Source: Nothopassalora personata (taxonomy: Eukaryota > Ascomycota > Dothideomycetes > Mycosphaerellales > Mycosphaerellaceae). From it: a DNA stretch of 64,000 nucleotides. The translations under genes and the position numbers were made by a program. Below the pieces are notes generated by a model. It had not been told where the DNA came from, ran no database searches, and worked only from the letters and a program-made list of their open reading frames with translations. The stretch's first letter is position 1. Each line of letters starts with the position of its first letter. Shown piece by piece: positions 42,878 to 53,583 of the stretch. The stretch spans positions 4,278,001 through 4,342,000 of the forward strand of contig CM066288.1 of the NCBI GenBank assembly GCA_033816765.1, in the 5' to 3' direction.

Positions 42878-43823
42878 AATATCTACACGGCATCAGCGCC
42901 AGTCTGATCCGTCATTCTCTCATTCCCTTTGGCATGTGGACTGCGCAGCGACGTTACAGGGGAATGTTCATCATGATTTATGTATACCACTCAGCTGCGC
43001 AAGCATTACACACGGTGAACGCGCTGTCTTTAGCCGCCTGGCCTTCGCACTCACTCATTTGCGCCATGACCTGCTTGCATATGACATTGAACTTGTGACA
43101 CACACCCTGTCTATGATGGAAATCACAGATATGAACAAGATTTAGAATGAAATTACAAGGAGGATGGAAGTGGAGAATGATAATAAGGACTGAAAGACTT
43201 GGAAGAGAAGTGCTAAGAACGCAAGTCGGTGTTAAGGTACTTCAACAAACACTTTGGGAATGGGAAGAAACTTCTCAATGCAATGTCCAGAAGCTTTACA
43301 TATCTTTCTAGATCCAGATCATTGGAGTTCTTCAGGCCTGGTTCGATTGTTCAAGAAAGTGGCTGGGACTTCTATGTTCCCAATAATCCAGAATACATTT
43401 TCGAAATTATAACTACGCTGGAAGAACTTGCTGTCGAGTGGTTTACAGCTAAGCAGAAGTTATCGTTAAGGTTTCGTTGTCATACAGGTACATCCAGTCC
43501 CCCTCTCTTTTAACCCTGGACGATAACTTCTGCTCAGCTGTGAACCATTCGACACCAAGTTCTTCCACTGTTTCCCGATCTTGCCAGGCTTTCTGTTGTA
43601 CGCTATAACGTTTGCGATGCATGCTGGAAGATCTGCGGCCCGCCACACCTCTCTCTCTCGCGCTCTCGCTCTCGCTCTCTAAAGTGGAGGCAAATATGTG
43701 ACTGCCCTCCAACGCTCTCGCAGCAGACGCCTCAGTCAGAATGCTCCCGTTCGCCGCACTCATCGCTTGACGTTTTTCATGTGCTCATAACTCATAAATC
43801 ATGTATGATGTCCTGCAGACACT
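42878..43823. other. Intergenic region, about 0.95 kb, with hairpin and CT microsatellite
   Basis: No gene is supported. It contains the inverted repeat 43419-43567 and a CT-rich simple repeat at about 43650-43680. The right part is the 3' flank of the NAD kinase gene. Confidence 0.45.
43419..43567. repeat. Inverted repeat with 47-bp arms and 55-bp loop
   Basis: 43419-43465 (TGGAAGAACTTGCTGTCG...) and the reverse complement of 43521-43567 agree at 43 of 47 bases; three of the four differences are transitions. A transcript across it would fold into a long stem. The right arm ends about 257 bp beyond the NAD kinase stop codon. Confidence 0.85.
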
Positions 43824-45449
43824 CTACTCTTTACCTTTATCATCGAAAGCCTTCTGCCTTTGCCGATTGTTCCAGTTCAGTGTCCTCGAGATACTATCTA
43901 CCCAGTCCTCACTTCTCCGGTCCAGAGGTAGCACGCTCGGGAACGGAAATCTGCTCGCGGAAATGGTAACATAGTCACCTGGCCTCAGCTCACTCCTCTC
44001 TTTACCATCGAAGGAAGCCCAGCAGCTGGCTCTCGCGTCATAAGGCACACCGATCCTGAGCACGATAGTATCGGGCAGGATGATAGGCCTGAAGCTGAGA
44101 GTATGAGGCGCAATTGCCGTGACGAGGATAACAGGGTTGTCTGGATGACATAGACTGCCACCCGCTGCGAGATTGTATGCTGTTGAGCCGGTTGGTGTTG
44201 CGACACAGATGCCGTCTGCCTGAACTGTGGTGAAGTGCTCGTCGTCTCCGAAGACTTCGATGCTGGTCATTGTCGGTGTTGGACCTCGATCCAGCACGAT
44301 GTCATTCAGAATGTTTTTGCTGCAGTCAGGCTTGTGGGTTGTTGCGTCGTCGCTGCCGTTCCCGATGAGCTCCTCGACCAAGTCTCGCTCGCTGTCCTCG
44401 CCCTTTTCTTTCCTTGTCGATCGCATGATGGTCGCCTCGAATCGAAGTCTTAATGAGACTGTCACACCATCGTTGAAGGCCCGAGGCAGGGTCTTGTCGT
44501 ACTTCTCAAAGTCGAACTTGGTCAGGAAGCCTAGTGATCCAAGCGCAAAAGACATGACAGGGGGGACTATCCTCTGGAATAGCCACGAGGCATACAGGAC
44601 TGTGCCATCACCTCCTAGAGCCAGACAAATCTCGAATTGATGAGGCCTTTTAGCACAGATCTCATTGTTCCAGTACTTGAGTCGGTGCTTATACGACTCG
44701 TCCTTCGCTAGCAAGCCTTCTGCGTCGAAAGTCTTGCTGTCCTTCATCGTTTCTTCAACCCATACAACATATCCCGTGCCTTCTGCATTCTGCTGTGAGA
44801 GCAGCCACTCAGATATGTGTCGTGTTTTGCCAATCAGTGTCTTATCATGGGCTTTTGTCAACAAAAAGACGTTCCTGACCTTCAACAATAGTCGGATATG
44901 GCCCAGCTTCTTACTGAGCTCTCTGATACCAAACGCCATATCCGATAATTGCTTTTTCGTGAGCAGTCGCGACTGGGTATGGTTCCCTTGTTCTGGATTA
45001 TGCTCGGTGTGCTTGTCGCCTGGCTTATGCAGCTCATCCTCCTTGACATTGTACTGGCCAGCTCTTGTCTTGTCTTCCAGCAATGAATGCACGAAGCACG
45101 ATGTCGCTTGTCGTTGATGCCTCGGTCGCCCTGCAGTCTCAGGCACCATACTGGCTCTTCTTCGCTGTGCATCTTGCTTGTCGAAGATGACTTCCAGCTG
45201 CTCCGAGATGCCCTCTGAGTCGCTCGAGTTGCCGTGGGGCTCGTCTCCTCCCCGCCGCACGAATGCCTGCTCCAAGTCACTGGCCACGACGCCGTTCGCC
45301 TCGACTTCGGGATTACGCTCGTCGCCGTCCGCCGTCATGTCGGAGTTGTCGTTATGAGATCCAGTCAGTCGCTTTTTAACGTTTTTGAGCAATCTAGCGA
45401 CGCCATTGGTGCCAGGAGGAGGAGGAGGAGGAGGAGGAGGAGAGGGCAT
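43824..45449 (-). CDS. NAD(+) kinase (Utr1-like)
   Basis: An intronless frame of 541 residues. A Pro run at residues 4-12 is encoded by a GGA/TCC trinucleotide repeat. About 170 residues of disorder follow. The kinase domain starts near 185 (V-R-N-V-F-L-L-T-K-A), with the catalytic G-G-D-G-T at 279-283, G-S-L-G-F-L-T-K-F, and the NAD-binding P-T-G-S-T-A-Y-N-L-A-A-G-G. The enzyme makes NADP from NAD and ATP in the cytosol. Length and order match Utr1 homologues of filamentous fungi. No mitochondrial presequence is evident. Confidence 0.95.
   Translation of the reverse strand: MPSPPPPPPPPPGTNGVARLLKNVKKRLTGSHNDNSDMTADGDERNPEVEANGVVASDLEQAFVRRGGDEPHGNSSDSEGISEQLEVIFDKQDAQRRRASMVPETAGRPRHQRQATSCFVHSLLEDKTRAGQYNVKEDELHKPGDKHTEHNPEQGNHTQSRLLTKKQLSDMAFGIRELSKKLGHIRLLLKVRNVFLLTKAHDKTLIGKTRHISEWLLSQQNAEGTGYVVWVEETMKDSKTFDAEGLLAKDESYKHRLKYWNNEICAKRPHQFEICLALGGDGTVLYASWLFQRIVPPVMSFALGSLGFLTKFDFEKYDKTLPRAFNDGVTVSLRLRFEATIMRSTRKEKGEDSERDLVEELIGNGSDDATTHKPDCSKNILNDIVLDRGPTPTMTSIEVFGDDEHFTTVQADGICVATPTGSTAYNLAAGGSLCHPDNPVILVTAIAPHTLSFRPIILPDTIVLRIGVPYDARASCWASFDGKERSELRPGDYVTISASRFPFPSVLPLDRRSEDWVDSISRTLNWNNRQRQKAFDDKGKE
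45415..45441. repeat. (GGA)9 trinucleotide microsatellite inside the NAD kinase gene
   Basis: Nine GGA units on the plus strand encode nine prolines at the start of the NAD kinase on the minus strand. Length changes here would alter the protein in frame. Confidence 0.85.
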
Positions 45450-45876
45450 TTCTCAGCCGCTCAGTTGGCACGTGGATCCTCACAATGACGTTCCTGCCTA
45501 TGTCTTGTTGTTTAAGGTTGCAATTAGGCTCGTGCTAGTGGTAGACAGTTCAGCCGCCTGGTCAGGTTTCGAAGAAATCGAGACCACAATCCTTCTACAA
45601 CGCACAACAAACAGACGCGAGCTCTGAAGACCAAACCATATGCGAAAAGAGTTGCGGGGAAAAAAGACTGTCTTATAGCCTAGTAACGGAGCCTCAGCCA
45701 CTAGATACTACTCCCGAACCATTCGACGAAAGGATTGGCCGACTCGATTGACAAAGCACTGACACACCACTGCATGGATCCCATCCTACCGGAGCACAAG
45801 TACCACGAAAAGCTCAGGAGAGCAATACCCACAACAAAAGAGAGTCAAACAAACGGCATCATCCACTAGCAAAGCC
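45450..45876. promoter_or_regulatory. Divergent promoter between NAD kinase and Las1
   Basis: 427 bp between divergent start codons. Both promoters must lie here. No motif is claimed. Confidence 0.45.
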
Positions 45877-47157
45877 ATGGCAAAATACACCATAACCCCC
45901 TGGCGCCACCACAGCGACCTCCTCCTCGTCCGGCAACAACTCTACCAACTAAGTGACAACCCCACTAAACAGGACACCAAAGACATGCGTCGCCACGCAG
46001 TAAACCGCGTCCTAGCCTGGAAACTCCGCGGCAACCTCCCGCACGCAATGGAATCCACAGCATTGCTAATCGACGCAATCCTTCACCACCACAACGGAGA
46101 CCCATCCTCAGCTTCCAGCACTTCCAACTCTCCCTTCAGCATCCGCGCCGTCTACACCGCCGCCTTCACCCGCTTCGTCACTGGTTTCTGCGACATAGGC
46201 CGGAACAAAGAACGTTCATTAGAACCCTCCTCAATGCTCGACATCGCCAAGCAGATTGGGATGCCGGTAGACTTTGTCGCGCTGCGACATGAAGCGACGC
46301 ATGAGGAGATGCCGGGGATTGGGAGGTTGGTGAATGTCACGGAGCGGGCGTTGGGGTGGTTGTGGGAGGTTTATTGGAGCAAGTTGCCGGAGGAGAGGGA
46401 GGAAAGTAGAGAGGGTATTTTAGGGTTGAAGGATGAGGCGAAGAGGGTGTTGAAGGAGTTTAAAGTGGCGCAGAGGGAGGCGTTGAGGGCAGGGCGAAGA
46501 GGGGAGGCGGAGGAGGTGTTGAGGAGGGCGGGGGAGGTTTGCGCAGGGTTGTGTGCGGGTGGTAGGGCGAAGATGAATGCGTTTGTGGAGATCTTGGTAC
46601 AGGAGAAGCTATTGAGTCCATCGAAGCGGGAGCTGGGCGCGTCGATGGATGGCGCGTTTCTGATCTGGGATCCGCTACTGAGGGAGATTTCCCAAAAGCA
46701 GAAGCGCTTCGTCCCCACTCTTGTGAAGAGCATGCTTGAGGCCATCAGTGCCTCATCCACCACGCCTGCAGAGCAAGACGTCGACAAGGAGGCTCTGAGC
46801 ATGTGGCTGATCCGGATCGAAATCGATGAGGGATGGATCGCTTCACGCTCAGAGCTGGAACAGCATGACCTCGAGGTCGAGATCTGGATACGGTGCACGC
46901 TACATGCCAACCACTGGACCTCTTGGCTTGGGCAGAAGATGGCAGAGCACACCGACTCGCAGATTGCCCCTGATTGGGTGGAGATTCTCAAGGCGAGTCG
47001 GCTGGACTACAAAGAAGCCGCTGGGGATCAAGCTGCAGGCTCATCGGTGCTTCAAACCAGCGCATTGTCGATTGCTGGTGATGCAGCCCATCCCGTACCT
47101 GCAGCTTGGACCCGTGGAGTGATACCAAGTAGCACTCCAATTGGTGTAGTCCGATAG
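45877..47157 (+). CDS. LAS1: rRNA-processing endoribonuclease Las1
   Basis: An intronless frame of 426 residues. The start (I-T-P-W-R) and the first 150 residues form the HEPN nuclease domain, with the active motif R-H-E-A-T-H at 137-142 (R-x4-H) preceded by I-G-M-P-V-D-F-V. The C-terminal half is helical and variable, ending in a region that would bind Grc3. Las1 cuts ITS2 of pre-rRNA in the nucleolus together with the kinase Grc3. Codon use shifts from C-ending to G-rich near 46240, but the frame continues without break. Convergent with Trs31, only 87 bp between stop codons. Confidence 0.92.
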   Translation: MAKYTITPWRHHSDLLLVRQQLYQLSDNPTKQDTKDMRRHAVNRVLAWKLRGNLPHAMESTALLIDAILHHHNGDPSSASSTSNSPFSIRAVYTAAFTRFVTGFCDIGRNKERSLEPSSMLDIAKQIGMPVDFVALRHEATHEEMPGIGRLVNVTERALGWLWEVYWSKLPEEREESREGILGLKDEAKRVLKEFKVAQREALRAGRRGEAEEVLRRAGEVCAGLCAGGRAKMNAFVEILVQEKLLSPSKRELGASMDGAFLIWDPLLREISQKQKRFVPTLVKSMLEAISASSTTPAEQDVDKEALSMWLIRIEIDEGWIASRSELEQHDLEVEIWIRCTLHANHWTSWLGQKMAEHTDSQIAPDWVEILKASRLDYKEAAGDQAAGSSVLQTSALSIAGDAAHPVPAAWTRGVIPSSTPIGVVR

Positions 47158-47244
47158 CATCGTCTTACTGCTCCTGACTTCTTCTCCCTGTGCCATGTTC
47201 CCAACCACCATGCTCTCATATCCCATTACCGATGGTGATTCCCC

Positions 47245-47940
47245 TCATCCAGCACTCGCCTTAATAACCTCTTCCCTCTCCACCACAGCCTCTTTAAATC
47301 TCAGCAAGAAAATCGTCTTCCCTGGCCACATCTCATCCCCCTCACTCCAATGCGCACTCACACCCTCCGTACTAAAACCCGCCGCATCACAGATTCCCTC
47401 AATGATTCCCGCCACAAACGCCGCACAATTGAGTTGACTCATCTCTTTCGGAATGCTGATATACGTATTCACCACCGGCTCATTATCCACAATCATATAC
47501 TCATTCTTCTTACTATTACTCTGCTCCAGCGCGTCCGCGGGACGATTGAACAGCGCTCTCCATAACGTTCCATGGATGAATTGTAACAAGTCGAGAATTC
47601 TGGTTGGGCGCTGTGCTGAGCGAGGCGATTGGCGGTACAGTAACAAGTCCAGAAGTTTGATCCCAATGGGGTATCCCGCGCGATTCAGACGTGTCTCGAT
47701 TTCGCTGACACTGCCGGATTTCGAGTGGTGGTATGTTATAAGGGTGTTGAAGAGGTAGGAGAAGGAGGCGAGAGAGGTCTCGGTGGCTTTTGTGCGGTTT
47801 AGGTTGCGGTCGTAGATTGTTTTGCGCGAGGATGGGTAGCGGAGGGTGGATTGGAAGGGTTTGGCGGCGTGGATGGGGGTGTAGGAGGGTTCCTGTGGAG
47901 AGACTGTCGGTGGTGGTGCTGGGTTGCTCATGCCGGGCAT
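47245..47940 (-). CDS. TRS31: TRAPP complex subunit Trs31 (TRAPPC5)
   Basis: An intronless frame of 231 residues. The N-terminal 50 are Pro-rich. The core has T-I-Y-D-R-N-L-N, S-F-S-Y-L-F, E-T-R-L-N-R-A-G-Y-P-I-G-I-K-L-L, then L-L-Q-F-I-H-G-T-L-W-R-A-L-F, and the late N-C-A-A-F-V-A-G-I-I-E-G motif, all typical of Bet3-superfamily Trs31. It is a core subunit of TRAPP, the Rab (Ypt1) exchange factor for ER-Golgi and autophagic traffic. A second Met four codons in may be the real start. Confidence 0.93.
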   Translation of the reverse strand: MPGMSNPAPPPTVSPQEPSYTPIHAAKPFQSTLRYPSSRKTIYDRNLNRTKATETSLASFSYLFNTLITYHHSKSGSVSEIETRLNRAGYPIGIKLLDLLLYRQSPRSAQRPTRILDLLQFIHGTLWRALFNRPADALEQSNSKKNEYMIVDNEPVVNTYISIPKEMSQLNCAAFVAGIIEGICDAAGFSTEGVSAHWSEGDEMWPGKTIFLLRFKEAVVEREEVIKASAG

Positions 47941-49530
47941 GGCGTATGGCGGAGAGATGGGTAGTGGTTAGCTACAGCATGGGTGGTGTGCTGGTTGGCA
48001 TGTGAAGCTGTCTGGTTGCACGAAGCTGTGACGATGTGCGATGCGATGCAGTGCGGGTGCAGTTCCGTGGTCGGATACCAGCTTTCGGGTACACCGAATC
48101 CACGGTACACGGCTCAATCTTCGTTTGCTGGAATTATTTTCTTGTGAACATGAAACAGCATTTCATGCCGTCATGCTTCAACATGCACTTGTGCACTGTC
48201 ACCTGGCTCCAGTTCGGCTCCTCTCGGGCCATCGAACACGTGCCCATCCAAAACCACGAGTCATCCTCCGGAGCATCATTCGTCGGGCCACAAACCCGCT
48301 CACATGCCAAGACGCTCATCTCCTGCATGGCCGCCTAGTCCGGTGGTAATGAATCGATAAAGCCTGAATGAACTCAGCACCCACAGAACAGGCATCTTGC
48401 CTCCGTGGCAAGCACGTGCAAACAGTTGCATTCATCAACAACACATTCCACAAAAAATAGCCGACATGTCTGACACCGGCTTCTGACGCCTTCGGAAGCG
48501 CACACCTTCTGCCACGATTTTCGGCGATCAGAACCGGTACAGACAGCACGCTGGGCCCGATCGTAACCCACCGGATCCTTAAAGTCTAATTCGCCCCTTT
48601 GACCACAATATTAATTACAGACCACGGTGTTGTAGGGTTTAGTAGTGTCAAGGCCTTGAAACGCGACCGGTAATGTTTATTATTTTAGGTGGCTACATTA
48701 AGGAATACATTAGAGTGCTCACAGTTTGACGCTACCGGGAACATTTCCGGCGAACGTCATGTCATCAGCCGGTCGCATGCTTGCATCTCCAATTCTGTTC
48801 TCTTCGCGAGAAAGACTGCCAGTCCATCGCTTGCATGCAAAAAATAAAACAGCCAGTTAGCCTCGCTGTGTCACCATTACGCAAGCATCCGGAAGCGGCA
48901 AAAGCAGCCAAAGTCCTGCGGCTGAACGGGATGACCGTGTGCTGCATAATGGTCTGCGTCTGCACACGCCCGCAACGCCGGCATGTTTCTTATTTGAGCA
49001 TCGACTGCCCTTGGCTTTCATGTGAAAGTCGCGATCCAGGGCGATTGTCGGAGAGCGTGCGGCACAGAACAGAACGAAGCCCGAGGGTCTCGTCCTTTGC
49101 TCATCAGATGTGTGCGTGACCTGCCTTTGTCTTGCTCTTCAATATTCTCAATCACGATTGTTTCCCTTCACCACTGTTTCTGCGGACTTACGCGAATTGC
49201 ACGGCGGCACGAGACCTGGAGAACGCTGTGGCGCGACGCCTGCGTAATCACAGGCTGGAGTGGAGACAAACTGGCACGAGACACAGTGGATCCCCGAGCT
49301 TAAGGCGTACGATCGGTATTCTTCACATGCACGCATATGCAACTTGACGAACTGCTGGCCAAGCGAGCGAGCGGGTGTCTGGTCGCGTCCTAGCGACGCC
49401 ATTCTCCCTTTCGTCGTCCATTACTGCAACTTGCATGTCGACAAAGTCATTCTTTATTCTGGACGATTGATTGATCCATCGCTACGACGACGTGAAAAGA
49501 CTTGATTGATTCTGTGTAACAAAAGGAAAC
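47941..49530. other. Intergenic region, about 1.6 kb
   Basis: No gene is supported on either strand. Short ORFs (48041-48349, 48781-49119, 49148-49402) lack domains and good codon use. The region between 48590 and 48720 is locally AT-rich. It contains the promoters of Trs31 and the PARG-like gene. Confidence 0.45.
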
Positions 49531-51081
49531 ATGACAAGAGCAGAGCGAGAGTTACGAGCGCGGGGTACAGTCCACAGAGCCATACCAGAGATCCTACGAT
49601 CAAGTCCACGAGCGAAACATGGCATATCACAAGCAGACCTCGTTGTAGATCCACAACCAGTGATCAAAACACCTACAGGTCCTGCTGCTTCAGCCTTTCG
49701 AGACGACCTTGCAATTCGCGTGATCGGTAGAGACACTCTCCAAGTAGCCGCCCATCTATCCGAACGACCGTATGCAACGAAACGAACGACGGACGGCCGT
49801 AAAGCGTCGGACGGGCGACAAAATATCACCGTACACAACATGGCTTCGTTGACACGACCCGGGGGTGCGTTCATAACCGGTGGCAACAGCCAGGAAGAAT
49901 TTCTTTGTGCCCGAACAACGTTATATGCCTCATTGTTTGACGACTTTTACGCATTGCCCGATATTGGCGGCATCTTCACCCCCGACGTTCTAGTATTCCG
50001 AGATTTCGACGCGATAGAACTGCCGAAACGCGATCGATACTTCATCAATGTTATTTCTGCCGGTGTTTCACGGCATCCGGAGAATCGAGGCCGGTATGAT
50101 GAGCGAGAGGAGACTTGTTCGTGTGGTGTGAGTTATTGCGACCGTGATCGGGATATTATGGTCCGGAAAATGAAAGCCGTGTTAAGAATCGCACAGTCGA
50201 ATGGTACGAGGCAACTTGTTCTGGGAGCCTGGGGGTGTGGTAGTTTGAAGCATCCCGTGAAGGAAGTTGCGAAGCTATGGCGGAAGGTGATTGCCGGTAG
50301 TCCACGGCAGAGGTGGCCGAATGCAGAGCAGTGGGAGGGTATCGACGAGGTCATCTTCGCGATTCCGGATCCAAGCCATGCGAGAGAGTTCCGTCACGTG
50401 TTCGATGATATTCTGGCAGATGACTTTGTTGCGTCTTCGGGAACTTCGACTGATGGTGGAGTCGAGGCTGACGACGCTGAAATCCAGCGTTTGATCGGGA
50501 CTGCGAGCTCTTTGGAGTTGCAAATTGAGACCGCACAGAGCTCTTTTCTCAAAGGCAGATTCAAGGACGAACTTCGAGAAGTGAACCACCGGATCGCGCT
50601 AGGACGGGCTGCGAAAGCTGCCAAGGAGGATGATGTAACGACCGAAGAAGACGAAGACCTCGAGGATGACTATGTCGTTTCCGGGTTCCCAGGCTCAGAT
50701 GGCGAAGACAACAGCTTCTATCGTGTCGACGGCACATCATCCGACTCAGAATCCGACGGCGCTGGCTCTGAGGTGTATGAGTTCCGCTTCGGTGGTCCCA
50801 CCGGCGACTCGCAGACATCCCAAGATGAGCTTGACGAGCTCGATGAGGGCACTGGGTGGAGCGGATACTCCTCTTCACCCAAATTCAACCCGCAGACTGG
50901 CTGGTTCCAAGGCAGCATCGACCAGCTAAGCGCCCACGTCCTCGGGGGTACCAAGATGGGCAGCGCCAGTCCAAGAAGTCCCGTCCTCGCAGGTCTTGAC
51001 TCAGACGTCTCTAAACCTGACATCGCGGTGGATGGCTTCCTCGCCAGGTTCCAGCGTAGTGACGTTGACGACCAGAGCTGA
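49531..51081 (+). CDS. Microbial-type PARG catalytic-domain (macrodomain-like) protein
   Basis: An intronless frame of 516 residues. Residues about 60-290 form a macrodomain-like fold with the bacterial-type PARG signature P-G-G-A-F-I-T-G-G-N-S-Q-E-E (the Q-E-E at 121-123), preceded by V-H-N-M-A-S. It ends with the phosphate-binding loop L-V-L-G-A-W-G-C-G-S-L-K-H-P. The C-terminal 180 residues are acidic and disordered (E-E-D-E-D-L-E-D-D, S-S-D-S-E-S-D-G-A-G-S-E) after a short coiled coil. Family members remove ADP-ribose polymers or monomers from proteins. The signature's first Gly triplet is G-G-A rather than G-G-G. Confidence 0.85.
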   Translation: MTRAERELRARGTVHRAIPEILRSSPRAKHGISQADLVVDPQPVIKTPTGPAASAFRDDLAIRVIGRDTLQVAAHLSERPYATKRTTDGRKASDGRQNITVHNMASLTRPGGAFITGGNSQEEFLCARTTLYASLFDDFYALPDIGGIFTPDVLVFRDFDAIELPKRDRYFINVISAGVSRHPENRGRYDEREETCSCGVSYCDRDRDIMVRKMKAVLRIAQSNGTRQLVLGAWGCGSLKHPVKEVAKLWRKVIAGSPRQRWPNAEQWEGIDEVIFAIPDPSHAREFRHVFDDILADDFVASSGTSTDGGVEADDAEIQRLIGTASSLELQIETAQSSFLKGRFKDELREVNHRIALGRAAKAAKEDDVTTEEDEDLEDDYVVSGFPGSDGEDNSFYRVDGTSSDSESDGAGSEVYEFRFGGPTGDSQTSQDELDELDEGTGWSGYSSSPKFNPQTGWFQGSIDQLSAHVLGGTKMGSASPRSPVLAGLDSDVSKPDIAVDGFLARFQRSDVDDQS

Positions 51082-52477
51082 ACGCCTGGTTCCTCTCATT
51101 TGTGATCTGTTCAAAGGCGTTCCCGCATGGTTGGCGGCTCGAGACAGCGAGTATGCATCGAACTAAGGTATCAGCATCGACAGCGGTGTGCTTATGAGTG
51201 ATAGGATGGGATGGCATTGGGGTTTCGGTCCATTTCGTTAGCGGGACCTGCCATTTATGGTGTTCGATGGCATGGGAATTTGCCTTGGGGATGATCTAGC
51301 GACGTTCGGTGTTATGAAGAATGTTCAACATGTGTATGATGATACTCCGAGATCAACCAGGTCTGCAAGCCTAGCACTCAGCTCATGGTCAGGCCACTGC
51401 CTCAACAATGTCTCGACAGGGAGTGGGGGTAGATATGGGCCTTTGAATGTCAGATGTGGAAATCCTGTGCAAGATCATCGTCATGCACATTTTTGAGAAC
51501 ATTTGTGAGAGAACTATGAGCTGCAAACTTGGCTGCGCAGCTTTGCGCGGGCTCATTAGGTACAGAACGAAGATCCAAGGACAGGAATGAGATGACGGGA
51601 GGGTTGAGGGTGTCAACAGATAAAGCTCCAAGCTCAACCGAACCCAACGGCCCGCAATGGCAAACCGGAACACATCATCTTGTACTGCGTAGAACTCACG
51701 ATAAGGCATGGCAAACATCGCTGCACCCGTGAGTTGATGATACTTGCATCATCATCACCATCTACATACAGATGTAGATGAACATCTTCTGCCTTTAAGC
51801 AAACGGACCACATGGTTCTATGCTATACCAATCCCATCCTGCTTGCAATGCGATCGTGGACAACGACTGCGACACTTGTATCACAGAACGCTTCGTTCCT
51901 ATTGATATCGCTCAAGGATCGCCGTACAGCCATCCAATCTTCGAATCCGCTGCCATTGCATTCACGGTACGTAAACGTACGAAGGGGCAAGCACGACCTG
52001 CAGTTGGTGGTCATGTACATGATCGATCTACATTGTGCACAATCTCGACAACCGCCGCCTTGGTTCAACGGTATGCCTGTCAGACAGCGTGGTACGGTGC
52101 GTGGCAAAGCTGCTGGTCGGCACGCGTATTCTCTGCCTGGACCGAGACAGCCGTAGTGACTGTTTGGCCAAGGATGGTTGTTCTTTTTGCCTCGTTTCTC
52201 GCCGTGAAGGCCCACTCTGGTCAAGGATGATAGTTTCGGGACCGATACAGTCATGTCGCTGATATGGGTGGAGATGCTTGAAAACGTGACTGATCAATAC
52301 AAGACATAAGCATCCTAGATGTTCATGGTCGCAGGGTATATAATAGCGCATTTGCTTTCGTGGTCGGTTCCTCCTCTACATGGCTCAGCAATGTTCTTCG
52401 CTTTGCAAGCCGACAGATTGCTTAAGATCATGGCTCCGACTCTCCTGTTCAACTCTGGTGACCTCTGATGTGTTGGC
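51082..52477. other. Convergent intergenic region, about 1.4 kb
   Basis: It lies between the 3' ends of the PARG-like and Ant1 genes. ORFs of about 110-140 residues (51389-51718, 51820-52230) on both strands have no domain. No supported feature. Confidence 0.4.
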
Positions 52478-53583
52478 TTACGCCTTGAGGGCAGCCTTTC
52501 TGCGGGCCTTGACAGTAATGTCATAGAGGGCATCCTTGAATGCAAACAAGAATGCGGCTGTAATCACGGATTGGGTGACCTTTGGTCCAATGCCTGTATT
52601 CCTTCGTCAGCAAGATTTCCTTTGCCATGGGCTGGCTAATGCTGACTTACCGCCATAAAGCCCACTAATACCCTCCTCATTATAGATCTTCTTCAAAGTG
52701 GCAGTCATGCCCAACTTTGGCGCATTGCTCTGCGCAACATGTGCCCGGGACTTCACGGTAATGTATGGGTATGTGATGCTTGTGGCAGCTAGCTTACCCA
52801 AAGCACCCAGCACGAAGCTGTCCGTCGGCCCAACCTTCCTCCTCTTGGCCACGGCCTGCTTCAGCTGCTCAAAGATGGTGTACTGCAAGATTGGGTTGAT
52901 CACCAGAACCAAGGCCGGCAGAACACCAGCAAAGAGACGGAAGAAGCCGTCCTCACGGATGATCTTGAGCAGGGTGGAGATGGTGCCTGGGCGGGCACCC
53001 TTCTTTTGGCCTTCGAGATCGTCGTTTGCCTGGTTCTCGCGAGCGGTCATGCGGGTGTTGATGACCCAAATGGGGTTGGTGAGGAGGACGGTGGCAGAGC
53101 CGGCGAGTGCGCCTGCTGCCATGGACTCGAGGGTCGAGAGCTGCTTCTTGCCGGTCGAGCGTTGGAAGAAGGAGCGCGAGAACTCGTACCAGTAGTAGTA
53201 CACGAAGTTGGTGACTGTGATGCCGAAGAGGGCACTGTCAAGACCGGCGTAGAGTCCGGTGATCCCTTCGCGGTCTACGATGCGCCTGGCGGCGGAGAGA
53301 GTGCCAGTGTTTGCCTTCTTCTTCTCGACTTGTGCTCGGGTGGACAGCGTGATCAAAGGGTATCTGCATCGTTCAGTTTCGCGTTCCTGCCGCCACACAT
53401 ACACTATACTGACGTCAATGCCATAGATAGCAGACCTCCTCCCGCTCCAGCCAAAGCGTGAGCAACATTGTCGCTTTGTTGCTCGGCAGTGGACGGCGCG
53501 GCTACACTTTGCTGCGAGTGCGTGGGCGGGTTCTCGGTGTACTCCTTCGCGTATGGATCGGTGGATCGCGCTTTGGCAGACAT
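52478..53583 (-). CDS. ANT1: Peroxisomal adenine nucleotide transporter Ant1
   Basis: Three exons (53414-53583, 52651-53363, 52478-52593) with introns 53364-53413 (GTCAGT...GCAG) and 52594-52650 (GTAAGT...ACAG) encode 332 residues. The three mitochondrial-carrier repeats show Y-P-L-I-T-L-S-T-R, N-P-I-W-V-I-N-T-R and Y-P-Y-I-T-V-K-S-R at their ends. The N-terminal A-L-A-G-A-G-G-G-L-L-S-M-A-L-T is joined to the first motif by the first splice, and the last exon gives I-G-P-K-V-T-Q-S-V. Ant1 exchanges ATP for AMP across the peroxisomal membrane to activate fatty acids. The basic C-terminus (K-A-R-R-K-A-A-L-K-A) is usual. Confidence 0.93.
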
